The translations under genes were made by a program, and so were the position numbers. Under the pieces are notes generated by a model that saw only the letters and a program-made list of their open reading frames with translations, searched no databases and had not been told where the DNA came from. From CALUTH01 sp964452495 (GTDB taxonomy: Bacteria > Cyanobacteriota > Vampirovibrionia > Gastranaerophilales > Gastranaerophilaceae): 64,000 nt of DNA. Numbering within the stretch: the stretch's first letter is position 1; each line of letters starts with the position of its first letter. The stretch spans positions 1 to 64,000 of the forward strand of contig CAYVMC010000003.1 in assembly GCA_964452495.1 (NCBI GenBank). Reading direction: 5' to 3'. Positions 52,898 through 62,166 of the stretch are shown one piece after another.

Positions 52898-53701
52898 ATG
52901 CAGAATACCGTGTTATTTATAAAAGATAAAATCGGTGATTTTTTACCAGAAGTCGGAATTATCTTAGGTTCTGGTTTAGGAGTACTCGCTGATGATTATT
53001 GTGAAATAGCTATACCTTATTCTGATATTCCTGGATTTACAGCAGCTACTGTTGCAGGACATAAGGGGCGTCTTGTGTTTGCGGAAATTTGCGGTAAAAA
53101 AGTTGTAATGATGCAGGGACGTTTCCATTTTTATGAAGGACATCCGATGGAAACAGTTGTATATCCTGTTAAAATTATGAAACAGCTCGGAGTTAAAACT
53201 CTTATTATAACAAATGCTGCAGGCGGCGTAAATATTGATTTCAAACCTTCTGATTTAATGATTATAACAGACCATATTAATTTTATGGGTACAAATCCAT
53301 TAATCGGTGTTAATGATGATACTCTGGGAGTAAGATTTCCTGATATGAGTGAAGTTTATTCAAAAGAACTTATTGCACTTGCAGATAATTGCGCACAAAA
53401 GCTTGGGATTGAAATAAAAAAAGGTGTTTATATGGCTCTTACAGGGCCATCTTATGAAACACCTGCTGAAGTTAAGATGGCGCGTATTCTTGGAGCTGAT
53501 GCGGTAGGAATGTCAACAGTGCCGGAGGCAATAACCGGTCATTATTGTTCAATGAATGTAATGGGTATAAGTTGTATTTGTAATCAGGCTGCAGGAGTTA
53601 GTACAACAAGACTTACCCATACAGAAGTAATCTCTGCTGCTAATATGGCTAAACAGAAATTTGTCACACTAATACTTGCAATTTTAAAGAACTTGACATA
53701 A
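52898..53701 (+). CDS. punA: Purine nucleoside phosphorylase
   Basis: This 267-residue trimeric-type enzyme phosphorolyses inosine/guanosine. Blocks: GIILGSGLGVLAD, VAGHKGRLVFAE, GRFHFYEGH, NAAGGVN, TGPSYETPAEVKMAR, GADAVGMSTVPE and a conserved Asn in SCICNQAAG. ATG 52898 is preferred, with AGGAGAG 11 bases upstream. It is the first of a run of genes (punA-speB-ligA-…-pilD). Confidence 0.92.
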   Translation: MQNTVLFIKDKIGDFLPEVGIILGSGLGVLADDYCEIAIPYSDIPGFTAATVAGHKGRLVFAEICGKKVVMMQGRFHFYEGHPMETVVYPVKIMKQLGVKTLIITNAAGGVNIDFKPSDLMIITDHINFMGTNPLIGVNDDTLGVRFPDMSEVYSKELIALADNCAQKLGIEIKKGVYMALTGPSYETPAEVKMARILGADAVGMSTVPEAITGHYCSMNVMGISCICNQAAGVSTTRLTHTEVISAANMAKQKFVTLILAILKNLT

Positions 53702-53712
53702 AGGAGGGTGTA

Positions 53713-54549
53713 ATGCTTTCAGGACCTTTTCTAGATAAAAACTGGATAGGACAAAATCCGGATTATCAAACGTCAGATATTGTACTACTCGGACTGCCGT
53801 TTGATGGAACAGTAACAAATCGTTCAGGTTCAAGATTTGCACCACAGCAAATCAGGTTTGCAAGCTGGGGGTTAGAAGACTATTCACCATATTTTGATAA
53901 GCATCTTGAGGATTGCAATTTTCATGATGCAGGTGATTTAGAATTCCCTATCGGAAATACAGTGGGTTCACTTGATTTGATTGAAAAAAATGTTGAAGAA
54001 ATATACAAAGACGGAAAACGTGTATTCGGTATTGGTGGCGAACACCTTGTAACACTACCTGAAATTAAGGCATTAAGCAAATTTTATAAAGATTTTGCAA
54101 TAATTCATTTTGATGCGCATACAGATTTAAGAGATGAATATTTAGGACAAAAACTTTCTCACAGTGCAGTTATTAAACATTCTGCTGAAATTGCCGGTTT
54201 TGAGAACCTTAAACAAATTGGTATTCGCTCGGGACTTAAAGAAGAGTTTGATATTATGAAAAAGCATAATACTCTTGTAAAAGAATACTCACAACTTGAT
54301 TGTATAAAAGATAAACCGGTATTTGTAACGGTAGATTTAGATGTCCTTGATACTTCTATAATGCCCGGAACCGGTACTCCGGAGGCTGGCGGATTTACTT
54401 TTAATGAACTTTTAGGCTGGTTTAGGTATCTAAAAGACTTTAATATTATAGGTGCAGATGTTGTGGAGCTTGCTCCGGATTATGATGCAAGCGGAGCATC
54501 AACTGCTGTTGCGGCTAAAGTGATACGTGAACTTTTAATGGTGATGTAA
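53713..54549 (+). CDS. speB: Agmatinase / ureohydrolase family enzyme
   Basis: This 278-residue Mn enzyme has GLPFDGTVTNRSGSRFAPQQIR, GGEHLVTLP, FDAHTDLRDEY, HSAVIKH and VDLDVLDTSIMPGTGTPEAGG, which carry all metal ligands (His, Asp-x-His-x-Asp, Asp-x-Asp). Agmatinase makes putrescine and urea from agmatine. AAGGAGG precedes the ATG and the stop overlaps ligA as TAATG. Confidence 0.9.
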   Translation: MLSGPFLDKNWIGQNPDYQTSDIVLLGLPFDGTVTNRSGSRFAPQQIRFASWGLEDYSPYFDKHLEDCNFHDAGDLEFPIGNTVGSLDLIEKNVEEIYKDGKRVFGIGGEHLVTLPEIKALSKFYKDFAIIHFDAHTDLRDEYLGQKLSHSAVIKHSAEIAGFENLKQIGIRSGLKEEFDIMKKHNTLVKEYSQLDCIKDKPVFVTVDLDVLDTSIMPGTGTPEAGGFTFNELLGWFRYLKDFNIIGADVVELAPDYDASGASTAVAAKVIRELLMVM

Positions 54550-56519
54550 TGCCTATAGATATTGAGATTTTGAGAGAGAAAATAAACCGTGCAAATTATG
54601 AGTATTATGTACTTGATAATCCTTCAATCAGTGATTACGAGTATGATACGCTCTTTGCCGAACTTAAAAAACTGGAAGAAGAAAATCCTTACTTAATTAC
54701 TCCAGACAGTCCTACACAGCGTGTGGGTGGTATTAGCGAGAAATTCGAAGAACACAAACACAAATATCGGCTTTACAGTCTGGATAATACTTATAATGAA
54801 GAAGAGTTAATCAAGTGGTATGAACGTGTTATAAAAGAATGCGGCAATGGCCAGGAACTTGTTTGCGAACTTAAAATAGACGGGCTTGCAATGGCATTAA
54901 GTTATGAAAATGGTCTGTTTGTCCGCGGTGTAACCCGTGGAGATGGGATTATCGGTGAAGATATTACAAATAACTTAAAAACCGTACATGCAATACCGCT
55001 TAAACTTTTTGAACCTGTAAACATTGATGTACGCGGCGAAGTATACATGCCTAAAGAAGCCTTTGAAAGACTTAACGAGGAAAATGCACAAAATGGAGAA
55101 AAACTATTTGCTAACCCCAGAAATGCGGCAAGCGGTTCTATTCGTCAGCTAGACAGTACTATTACTGCTAAAAGAGATTTGTCATTTTTTACCTATACGG
55201 TAATTTTTGAAGGTGAAAATCCGATTAAAACACATTGGGAAGCTCTTGAGTACATAAAAAAACTTGGATTTAAAGTCAATCAGAATATCCGTCTAGTCAA
55301 AGATATTTACGGCGCAATTGAGTACTGTAAAGAGTGGGAAAGTAAACGCTTTGATTTAGGATATGCAACTGACGGAGTTGTTATAAAAGTAAACAATCTT
55401 TCCTGTCAGCAGGAAATGGGTTATACTGCCCGCGCCCCGAAGTGGGCAACCGCATTTAAGTTTCCTCCGGAAGAAATCACTACAACGTTAAAAGATATAG
55501 AATGGGGTGTAGGCAAAACTGGTGCGGTGACTCCTGTTGCAATATTGGAGCCTGTACTTCTTGCCGGAAGTACCGTTTCAAGGGCAAGTCTGCACAATTT
55601 GGATGAAATAAAACGGCTTGATATACGTATTGGGGACAAAGTTCTTATTAAAAAAGCTGCTGAAATCATACCTAAAGTGATAAAATTTGTTGATGACGAA
55701 AATCATAACAAATTACCTGTTTATGAAATGAAAATGGTTTGCCCTGATTGTGGAGCTTCATTGCAGACTAGAGAAGGCGAAGTAAACTTGTACTGCCCAA
55801 ATCCTGATTGTCGTTCAGTTATGCTTGCAAAACTTGAATACTGGGTTTCAAAAGAAGCAATGGATATTGACTTTGTAGGACCATCGTTAATAGAACAATT
55901 ATATGACAGAAAAATGGTTTTGACACCTGCCGATTTTTACAGATTGTCAAGACAGGATTTGATGCAATTAGATTTAATCAAAGAAAAATCTGCGGAAAAT
56001 ATTTTTACTTCAATCTCAAACAGTAAATCACGACCGCTTGCACGTTTTATAACAGCACTTTCAATCAGGCATGTCGGAAAAGAAACAGCAGATATTCTGG
56101 TTAACGAACTCCGTACTCTGGAAAAAATTCGTACTGCATCAATAGATGAACTTGCGGCAATTGAAGGAATTGGAGAAAAAATTGCAAATACTATCTGGGA
56201 ATTTTTCCAAAAGGATGATAATATAAAATTAGTAAATGAACTTTTATCCTTAGGTGTAATTCCGAAGGAGGGCGAACAAAAAATTTCAAATAAGCTTGAA
56301 GGTAAAACATTTGTTTTGACTGGGGCTTTATCAACAATGACAAGAGATCAAGCAGAAGAGAAAATAAAACAAATGGGAGGAAAAGTATCTTCTTCTGTGT
56401 CCAAGAAAACATCCTTTGTCATAGCTGGAGAAAATGCAGGTTCAAAATATGAGAAAGCTAAAAATTTAGGTGTTATAATATTAACGGAACAAGAATTTTT
56501 GGAAATGGTAGGCGGTTAA
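54549..56519 (+). CDS. ligA: NAD-dependent DNA ligase
   Basis: This 656-residue ligase joins nicks using NAD. The Ia domain is at 1–60, the adenylation motif CELKIDGLAM has nucleophile K109, followed by an OB fold, a Cys4 zinc finger (CPDCGAS…CPNPDC), HhH repeats (AAIEGIGEKIA) and a C-terminal BRCT domain (about 575–656). It overlaps speB by one base. Confidence 0.97.
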   Translation: MPIDIEILREKINRANYEYYVLDNPSISDYEYDTLFAELKKLEEENPYLITPDSPTQRVGGISEKFEEHKHKYRLYSLDNTYNEEELIKWYERVIKECGNGQELVCELKIDGLAMALSYENGLFVRGVTRGDGIIGEDITNNLKTVHAIPLKLFEPVNIDVRGEVYMPKEAFERLNEENAQNGEKLFANPRNAASGSIRQLDSTITAKRDLSFFTYTVIFEGENPIKTHWEALEYIKKLGFKVNQNIRLVKDIYGAIEYCKEWESKRFDLGYATDGVVIKVNNLSCQQEMGYTARAPKWATAFKFPPEEITTTLKDIEWGVGKTGAVTPVAILEPVLLAGSTVSRASLHNLDEIKRLDIRIGDKVLIKKAAEIIPKVIKFVDDENHNKLPVYEMKMVCPDCGASLQTREGEVNLYCPNPDCRSVMLAKLEYWVSKEAMDIDFVGPSLIEQLYDRKMVLTPADFYRLSRQDLMQLDLIKEKSAENIFTSISNSKSRPLARFITALSIRHVGKETADILVNELRTLEKIRTASIDELAAIEGIGEKIANTIWEFFQKDDNIKLVNELLSLGVIPKEGEQKISNKLEGKTFVLTGALSTMTRDQAEEKIKQMGGKVSSSVSKKTSFVIAGENAGSKYEKAKNLGVIILTEQEFLEMVGG

Positions 56520-56521
56520 AT

Positions 56522-56968
56522 ATGAAACAAAAAAATAAATTAAAGCCTGATAAAAAAGTAAAAATGATAGAAATACGTGGAATCAGCGGCTTGTTAAAGT
56601 TAGGATTTATCGGAGTTTGTCTTGTGGCAGGCTTTGGTGTTTTTCCGGGTTTTGCTCTTATGCTGTTGTGGAACTCATTTATAGCTGCAAATACGCCCAT
56701 TCCATCCATAGGAATTCTACAAGGTTTACTTTTGTACGGAATATCTGTTGTTATTTATTTACTTCACAACCGTCCTAAATTCTCTATCTCTTGTGGTGCT
56801 TTTAAAGATTTATCCGATGAGGAACTTGATAGAATTATTACGAAAGCAAAACTTGATGCAGAAAAAAGGATGACAATGTCTGGTTTTGATTTTTTCCAGA
56901 GTAAACTGGAAGAAATGGAAAAATCACAAAAAGAAGAACTTGAAGAAAAAGATAAAAAAGAAATTTAA
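56522..56968 (+). CDS. Small membrane protein with charged coiled tail
   Basis: This 148-residue protein has a basic N-terminus, two hydrophobic segments (about 25–55 and 65–83) and a C-terminal cytoplasmic helix rich in Lys/Glu (about 95–148). No family recognised. It begins two bases after ligA and lies 11 bases before the sigma factor, so it could be a membrane anchor or anti-sigma-like partner; that is position only. Confidence 0.55.
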   Translation: MKQKNKLKPDKKVKMIEIRGISGLLKLGFIGVCLVAGFGVFPGFALMLLWNSFIAANTPIPSIGILQGLLLYGISVVIYLLHNRPKFSISCGAFKDLSDEELDRIITKAKLDAEKRMTMSGFDFFQSKLEEMEKSQKEELEEKDKKEI

Positions 56969-56979
56969 AAGGAATAATT

Positions 56980-57777
56980 TTGAGTAATAAAAAAATACAA
57001 GAAAAAAATATTGATGAATCATTAGAACAATGGCTTACAAGTTATCGGCAAAGTAATAATGATAACGAGCGTGCCAAGTTAAAAACACTTATTGTCACTG
57101 CAATGATGTCAAAAGTAAGAAAGATTGCAAAGACAATTGCCAGACGGGATTACGACCCAGTAGAGGATCTTGTACAGGCAGGTGCTATAGGGCTTATTAA
57201 AGCAATAGATAATTTTAAACCAGAATTAAGTAAAAATTTTAGAATTTATGCCGGTTATTTAATAATTGGTGAAATGAGACACTATATAAGGGATAAAATG
57301 TCTCTAATCCGTGTTCCCAGAGAAATTCAGGAACTTGCATACCGTATTAACAGTTTTGTTACAGAAGTTTCTGATGATTACATTGATAACTTGACCCAGC
57401 AGAATATTGCAGAAGCTCTCAATGTTCCTGTTAAAAAAGTAGGGTACGCTATGGAAATGGATCGGCGTAAAAAAACTGTATCACTTGACCATATCTATGA
57501 TAAGCACAATCAAAATATTCCGTTTGAAGATATTATAGGTACTGATGATTACAAATTTACATCAGAATCCTATGACCAGAAAATTATTTTAAATGAAGTA
57601 ATTGAAAAGCTTCCTGATGATTTGAAAGAACTTATTTATCTTTACTACCATGAAGATTTATCGCAAAAACAAATTGCAGAACGATTACAACTTTCACCTA
57701 TGAGAGTATCAAGACGATTAAAAAAAGCATTTGATATGCTCTACTCGTTGATTACCAAAGAAAAAAGGGTTGTGTAA
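56980..57777 (+). CDS. Alternative sigma-70 family factor (group 3)
   Basis: This 265-residue factor has region 2 (about 45–115, DLVQAGAIGLIKAIDNFKPELSKNFRIYAGYLIIGEMRHYIRD), region 3 (about 118–170, SLIRVPREIQEL) and region 4 (about 205–260, SQKQIAERLQLSPMRVSRRLKKAF). The set matches SigB/SigF/SigG-type factors. TTG start with AAAAGGAA upstream. The adjacent membrane protein could regulate it. Target genes are unknown. Confidence 0.9.
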   Translation: MSNKKIQEKNIDESLEQWLTSYRQSNNDNERAKLKTLIVTAMMSKVRKIAKTIARRDYDPVEDLVQAGAIGLIKAIDNFKPELSKNFRIYAGYLIIGEMRHYIRDKMSLIRVPREIQELAYRINSFVTEVSDDYIDNLTQQNIAEALNVPVKKVGYAMEMDRRKKTVSLDHIYDKHNQNIPFEDIIGTDDYKFTSESYDQKIILNEVIEKLPDDLKELIYLYYHEDLSQKQIAERLQLSPMRVSRRLKKAFDMLYSLITKEKRVV

Positions 57778-58733
57778 TGTTTAATCCCGATACTTTGGTT
57801 ATTATTTTCATCGCCGCTGTTGGATTATGTTTTGGCAGTTTCTATAATGTAGTAATCTTACGGGGGTTAAGCGGGGAAAGTATTGCGTTCCCAGGTTCTA
57901 AGTGTCCAAAATGCAATACTCCATTAAAATGGTGGCATAATATACCCGTTATTTCATACTTGTTTTTAGGCGGTAAATGTGCATTTTGCAAATGTAAAAT
58001 CAGTATTCAATACCCGATTGTAGAACTTATATCAATGCTATTATTTATAATTGCATATATAAAATGGGGATTAACAGTTAAAACGTTATTTGCAATTATT
58101 CTTTTCTCATTATTTCTTATAACAACAATAACAGATATATTAGAAAGAGTCATTTTAACTCACCATGTATACATTCTGGGAGTATTAGGACTTATTTATT
58201 CTATAATTGCTATATTTTATCCTGAATTTGTAACTGTTTTTTATCTTGGGCAAAATCCATTTTTAATAGCTATATTAGGCATACTAACCGGAGTTTGTGT
58301 TATGGAAATTCTTGCAAGAAGCGGATACTTAATTGCAGGTACACGAGCATTCGGAGAAGGTGACTCTTATATTGCAGGTGCGCTTGGTGCAATATTTGGC
58401 TGGAAATATACTTTAATAATACTTGCTGGAGGATTTGTTCTTCAATTCCTCATTTCACTGCCACTCTTTTTGATAAATACATACAGGCAAGGTAAAAAAT
58501 TTACAGTTATAGAGTTTATACTATTTATAACACTCGCCTCTATTATGTGGTTTGCGGGAAATCAAATGGAAACAGTTATATACTTAAGCGGACTTGCACT
58601 GCTTGTACTTATCGCACTTCACTTAATAAGAAACATTGTTCGGGATATTAAAACACCATCAGGTTGTACATACTTACCATATGTGCCGGCAATGATTGTT
58701 ACAGCATTTACAGGTATGTTGCTATGGTTTTAG
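57777..58733 (+). CDS. pilD: Type IV prepilin peptidase
   Basis: This 318-residue membrane aspartyl protease cleaves and methylates type IV prepilins and pseudopilins. It has the N-terminal loop with two CxxC pairs (CPKCNTP and CAFCKCK), FGSFYNVVI, TTITDILERVI with one catalytic Asp and FGEGDSYIAGALGA with the second. Eight helices are expected. It overlaps the sigma gene by one base. It implies that the cell makes type IV pili or a type II-like secretion system. Confidence 0.92.
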   Translation: MFNPDTLVIIFIAAVGLCFGSFYNVVILRGLSGESIAFPGSKCPKCNTPLKWWHNIPVISYLFLGGKCAFCKCKISIQYPIVELISMLLFIIAYIKWGLTVKTLFAIILFSLFLITTITDILERVILTHHVYILGVLGLIYSIIAIFYPEFVTVFYLGQNPFLIAILGILTGVCVMEILARSGYLIAGTRAFGEGDSYIAGALGAIFGWKYTLIILAGGFVLQFLISLPLFLINTYRQGKKFTVIEFILFITLASIMWFAGNQMETVIYLSGLALLVLIALHLIRNIVRDIKTPSGCTYLPYVPAMIVTAFTGMLLWF

Positions 58734-59007
58734 AACCTTAATAACAGAAAACGGGACTTTCTTTCTCGGCGGCATTAAACGAGTCTACGAACAAAGACTC
58801 ACGCTTTGTCCTCCGCTCTCTGCCGCCTCGCGCTCGAACCTTAACAATGCTACGCATTGGGGGTTCTCGTCCCAACAAAAAAGCGCCACAGCGCTTTGTT
58901 TATTAGCGGGAGACGGGACTCTCTTTCTCGGCGGCATTAAACGAGTCTACGGACAAAGACTCACGCTTTGTCCTCCGCTCTCTGCCGCCTCGCGCTCGAA
59001 CCTTAAC

Positions 59008-59107
59008 NNNNNNNNNNNNNNNNNNNNNNNNNNNNNNNNNNNNNNNNNNNNNNNNNNNNNNNNNNNNNNNNNNNNNNNNNNNNNNNNNNNNNNNNNNNNN
59101 NNNNNNN
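59008..59107. other. 100-N scaffold gap
   Basis: Exactly 100 N, a placeholder of unknown true length. By comparison with the first repeat unit, the missing part could be as short as the 21 bases at 58846–58866, or 21 plus whole 162-bp units. Confidence 0.97.
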
Positions 59108-59116
59108 TCGTCCCAA

Positions 59117-59138
59117 CAAAAAAGCGCCACAGCGCTTT
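59117..59138 (-). terminator. Terminator of tRNA-Gly
   Basis: On the minus strand AAAGCGC-TGTG-GCGCTTT followed by T-rich sequence lies 8 bases after the tRNA. A second copy is at about 58880–58898 in the repeat. Confidence 0.8.
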
Positions 59139-59145
59139 GTTTATT

Positions 59146-59217
59146 AGCGGGAGACGGGACTCGAACCCGCGACATTTTGCTTGGGAAGCAAACATTCTAC
59201 CACTGAATTACTCCCGC
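59146..59217 (-). tRNA. tRNA-Gly (CCC anticodon)
   Basis: Acceptor GCGGGAG / CTCCCGC, anticodon arm TTTGC-TTCCCAA-GCAAA with anticodon CCC, T-arm GCGGG-TTCGAGT-CCCGT. Discriminator T; CCA not encoded. Its 3' part is duplicated in the neighbouring repeat. Confidence 0.92.
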
Positions 59218-59335
59218 AATTCATACACTTATTCTAGCATAAAAAACAAAAATTAAAAAATTAAATTATTATCCATTCAAATTGGTTACTATAAAAAACT
59301 GCCACACTTCAATTTCACCATGCAATTCTAAGCAG

Positions 59336-59653
59336 TTAATTATTTATGCCCTTTTCATTCTGCTTAATATACTCACACTCAGCTTCAAGACGTTTATCCT
59401 CCATTGCATCAATAAACTGCTCTATATGTTGCAAACGTCCTAGTGCAAATCCAGTTTCTACAAGCAGCACACAATCATTACACAACCTATATTCATTATA
59501 CTGTATAGAACCAGCAAGGCATTTATAGCTGCCGCATGCGTCACATACAAAAAACTCATTGACAATATCAGGATTTTCCTCAATATCATCAAGCCGCATT
59601 TGCTCCGCAACCTGTTGCATTTCTTCAACAATTTCCTCTTTGGATTTCACCAT
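59336..59653 (-). CDS. Small zinc-ribbon-like protein
   Basis: This 105-residue acidic protein has a Cys4 site, CDACGSYKC…LCNDC (about residues 37–61), between two helical segments. It is probably a cytoplasmic protein- or RNA-binding factor. It follows pdxJ with a one-base overlap and AAGGAG upstream. Family not recognised. Confidence 0.6.
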   Translation of the reverse strand: MVKSKEEIVEEMQQVAEQMRLDDIEENPDIVNEFFVCDACGSYKCLAGSIQYNEYRLCNDCVLLVETGFALGRLQHIEQFIDAMEDKRLEAECEYIKQNEKGINN

Positions 59654-60363
59654 TATACGATTAACTCCTTCATTTCTACTACAGCCTGTCTTAATCCTAC
59701 AAAAACAGCCCTTGATATAATACTGTGCCCAATATTAAGCTCATATAGATTAGGTATTTCCTTCATTCGACTTACATTTCGATAGTTAAGCCCGTGTCCG
59801 GCATTAACCTTTAAGCCTAAATTCTGCGCAAATACCGCCGCCCCCTTTAAATCGTCAAAAGCTTTCTGTTCTAAATCCCCGCCAAACTCTTCGGAATACC
59901 TCCCAGTATGTAACTCAATAAATTGCGCCCCTGTATTTGCTGCCGCAGATACCTGAGAAATATCAGGGTCTATGAAAAAACTAACTTCAATACCTGCCAA
60001 AAGCAACGGCTTAACAAAATTACACGCTCTTTCCTGTTGTCCGTGAACATCCAATCCGCCCTCTGTCGTTAGTTCCTGCCTTTTTTCCGGAACAATACAA
60101 ACAGATTTCGGCATTATACGCAATGCTATTTCCTGCATCTCATCAGTCATTGCCATCTCCAAATTCAGCTCTGTTCTTGGTAATTTACTGATAAGTTCAA
60201 CATCCATATCGTTTATATGCCGCCTGTCCTCTCTCAAGTGAGTAGTAATGCTATCAGCGCCTGCATCATTACAAACCCGAGCAGCTTTTATTACATCCGG
60301 TTCAATTCCGCCCCTTGCATTCCTTAATGTCGCTACATGATCAATATTAACACCTAAAAGCAT
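59653..60363 (-). CDS. pdxJ: Pyridoxine 5'-phosphate synthase
   Basis: This 236-residue TIM-barrel enzyme condenses DXP and aminoacetone phosphate in the DXP-dependent PLP pathway. Typical segments: LGVNIDHVATLRNARGG, DSITTHLREDRRHI, LNLEMAMTDEM, VPEKRQELTTEGGLDV, IDPDISQ and NAGHGLNYRNV. AGGAG precedes the ATG. It shares a transcript with murT upstream. Confidence 0.96.
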   Translation of the reverse strand: MLLGVNIDHVATLRNARGGIEPDVIKAARVCNDAGADSITTHLREDRRHINDMDVELISKLPRTELNLEMAMTDEMQEIALRIMPKSVCIVPEKRQELTTEGGLDVHGQQERACNFVKPLLLAGIEVSFFIDPDISQVSAAANTGAQFIELHTGRYSEEFGGDLEQKAFDDLKGAAVFAQNLGLKVNAGHGLNYRNVSRMKEIPNLYELNIGHSIISRAVFVGLRQAVVEMKELIV

Positions 60364-60373
60364 ACAAACACTC

Positions 60374-61690
60374 CTATAATTTTTCCCACAATTTATTTAA
60401 TTCCAATAAAGCTGTATATGTCGGAAGTACCGTAATTCTATTTTCTGAAATAGAAAGTATATAGTCAATAGCATTTTTAATATTAGGAATAATTGTAATT
60501 TTATCAACCGGAAGACCTATATATTTAAGCCTTACTGCCATATCTTCAGCCCTTATTCCAGACACAACAACCTGCTTTTGTACACCTCTCAATCTTTCAA
60601 AATCGGCATCCCATAACCATGAAACATCCCGCCCATCCGCATAATTATCATTTATTATAATTAACAAATTAGATGCCAAGTCTACACTTCTTATAACCTC
60701 ACTTGCTCCTGCTGGATTTTTAATTAACTGAATAAGAATTTTATGACCGCGAACATCACGGAGTTCACTCCTCCCAAACTCTGTCTTAAAACTTAACAGC
60801 GGAGTTTTTATATTTTGGATACCGGCTGTTTTTAAAAGTACAATAGCAGCCAGGGCATTATAAGCATTAAAAAAACCAACCAGAGGAATTTTAAACTCTT
60901 CACCACCAAGCTTTATAACTGAGAAATCCTTTTCCAACAAAATATCTGCTTCATAATCAGGCACCGGACGTTTATACCCACACTTGCAATAGTAATGCCC
61001 TTGCTGCGCATAAAACTTTTTAGAATATTCTAAAGCTCTGCCACATTGACAATTAAAAATTTCCTCAGGTGAAGACGTGACCGTCCTTTTACCGCTTCTA
61101 TCTTCTATACTCCTTACTCCAAAAAATACAGGTTTCTTTTTCCTTCCTCTAAGACTTGCAACAAGAGGATCATCAGCATTAAGTAAAAGCTGTACGTCGG
61201 GCATAACATCAATACCTTCTTGAATCTTCTGTTTTGTAGTATCAAGTTCCCCATAACGATCAAGCTGATCGCGAAAAAGATTTGTAACAACAAGATAATC
61301 CGCCGGTATAAAATTTGCTATTTTGGCAAGATAAGCTTCATCTGACTCTATAACACAATTATCATAGTTTTTATCAGGCGAAAGCGAGAGAGCAAAAGCA
61401 TTCACAACTCCAGTCAACATATTTGCTCCCTTGGAATTTGCTATCACACCCCTTCTATTTGATTTAAGAATATGCGTAATTAAGCCACAGGTTGTTGTTT
61501 TCCCGTTTGTTCCCGTAACCATTATCCTTTCTGACTTAATATAGCAACCTGCGACCTTTAAAAAATCCGGATAATTTTTAAGAATAACCGAACCGATAAA
61601 AGAAGTTCCCTCTCCTGTATTAGTCATCTTTATCAGTCGATACGCAACTTTTGCTAGTCTCAATGTAATTAAAAGTTTAATATTTCTCAT
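60374..61690 (-). CDS. murT: Lipid II isoglutaminyl synthase, Mur-ligase subunit
   Basis: This 438-residue Mur-ligase family protein has the P-loop MVTGTNGKTTT, ESDEAYL, NLFRDQLDRYGE and a zinc ribbon insert (CQCGRAL…CKCGYKRP), then the DUF1727 domain with NPAGASEVIR and INDNYADGRDVSWLWD. With GatD it amidates D-Glu of the peptidoglycan stem. ATG 61690 is chosen, GGGAG upstream. No gatD lies next to it; the following gene is pdxJ. Confidence 0.87.
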   Translation of the reverse strand: MRNIKLLITLRLAKVAYRLIKMTNTGEGTSFIGSVILKNYPDFLKVAGCYIKSERIMVTGTNGKTTTCGLITHILKSNRRGVIANSKGANMLTGVVNAFALSLSPDKNYDNCVIESDEAYLAKIANFIPADYLVVTNLFRDQLDRYGELDTTKQKIQEGIDVMPDVQLLLNADDPLVASLRGRKKKPVFFGVRSIEDRSGKRTVTSSPEEIFNCQCGRALEYSKKFYAQQGHYYCKCGYKRPVPDYEADILLEKDFSVIKLGGEEFKIPLVGFFNAYNALAAIVLLKTAGIQNIKTPLLSFKTEFGRSELRDVRGHKILIQLIKNPAGASEVIRSVDLASNLLIIINDNYADGRDVSWLWDADFERLRGVQKQVVVSGIRAEDMAVRLKYIGLPVDKITIIPNIKNAIDYILSISENRITVLPTYTALLELNKLWEKL

Positions 61691-61767
61691 TAAAATATTC
61701 TCCCGGACGGTATTTATTTTTTTTGAAAAATAAAATATAATAATATGGTAATACAAAGAAGGACAAC

Positions 61768-62124
61768 ATGATACTGTTTTTATTCACAATCGTTTTTATT
61801 GCCGAACTGTTACTTACAGGTTTTATTATACTAAAACTTATAGACTTTGACCTTGCAATAATTGAACTCGATGAAAAATTTCAGGTCAATCGTAATGTTG
61901 TAAAATATTCAATGTATTATTTTAAAGAAGTCACTGCAGGGTACAAAGAGCTTGTAGAATTAACATTCAAAAATTTTGATAAAAAATACCGTGCGTTCGG
62001 TTTTAACAGTATAAAATCAACATTAATATCACTATTAATGTTACTGCTGCCTAAGACATATCGCAACTTTATCGACTCGACAAAACTCGGATATAAAGTT
62101 ATGAGGTATTTATCAAAGGCTTAA
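61768..62124 (+). CDS. Small membrane-anchored protein
   Basis: This 118-residue protein has one N-terminal membrane helix (about 1–25), an acidic linker and a basic amphipathic region with a second hydrophobic stretch (about 80–95, STLISLLMLLLPK). It leads a cluster of small membrane proteins. GAAGGA precedes the ATG. No family recognised. Confidence 0.55.
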   Translation: MILFLFTIVFIAELLLTGFIILKLIDFDLAIIELDEKFQVNRNVVKYSMYYFKEVTAGYKELVELTFKNFDKKYRAFGFNSIKSTLISLLMLLLPKTYRNFIDSTKLGYKVMRYLSKA

Positions 62125-62166
62125 TATATGTTATAATTGAGAAAAAAGAAAGAGGAAATAATAATT

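Larger units (their letters stand above)
58751..59161. repeat. ~162-bp tandem repeat carrying the tRNA-Gly 3' end
   Basis: A segment beginning ACGGGACT recurs at 58751 and 58913 (162 bp apart) and again at 59154 inside tRNA-Gly. Units share TTCTCGGCGGCATTAAACG, the GAGTCT/AGACTC hairpin, CCGCCTCGCGCTCGAACC, a CAATGC/GCATTG hairpin and the AAAGCGC-CACA-GCGCTTT terminator, then GCGGGAGACGGGACT, which is the end of the tRNA gene. The composition is GC-richer than the surroundings. The assembly gap lies within the second unit. Confidence 0.75.

Noticed and set aside
58696..59256. Open frame across the N gap
   Set aside because: It reads through repeat DNA, 100 N and antisense tRNA-Gly; not a gene.
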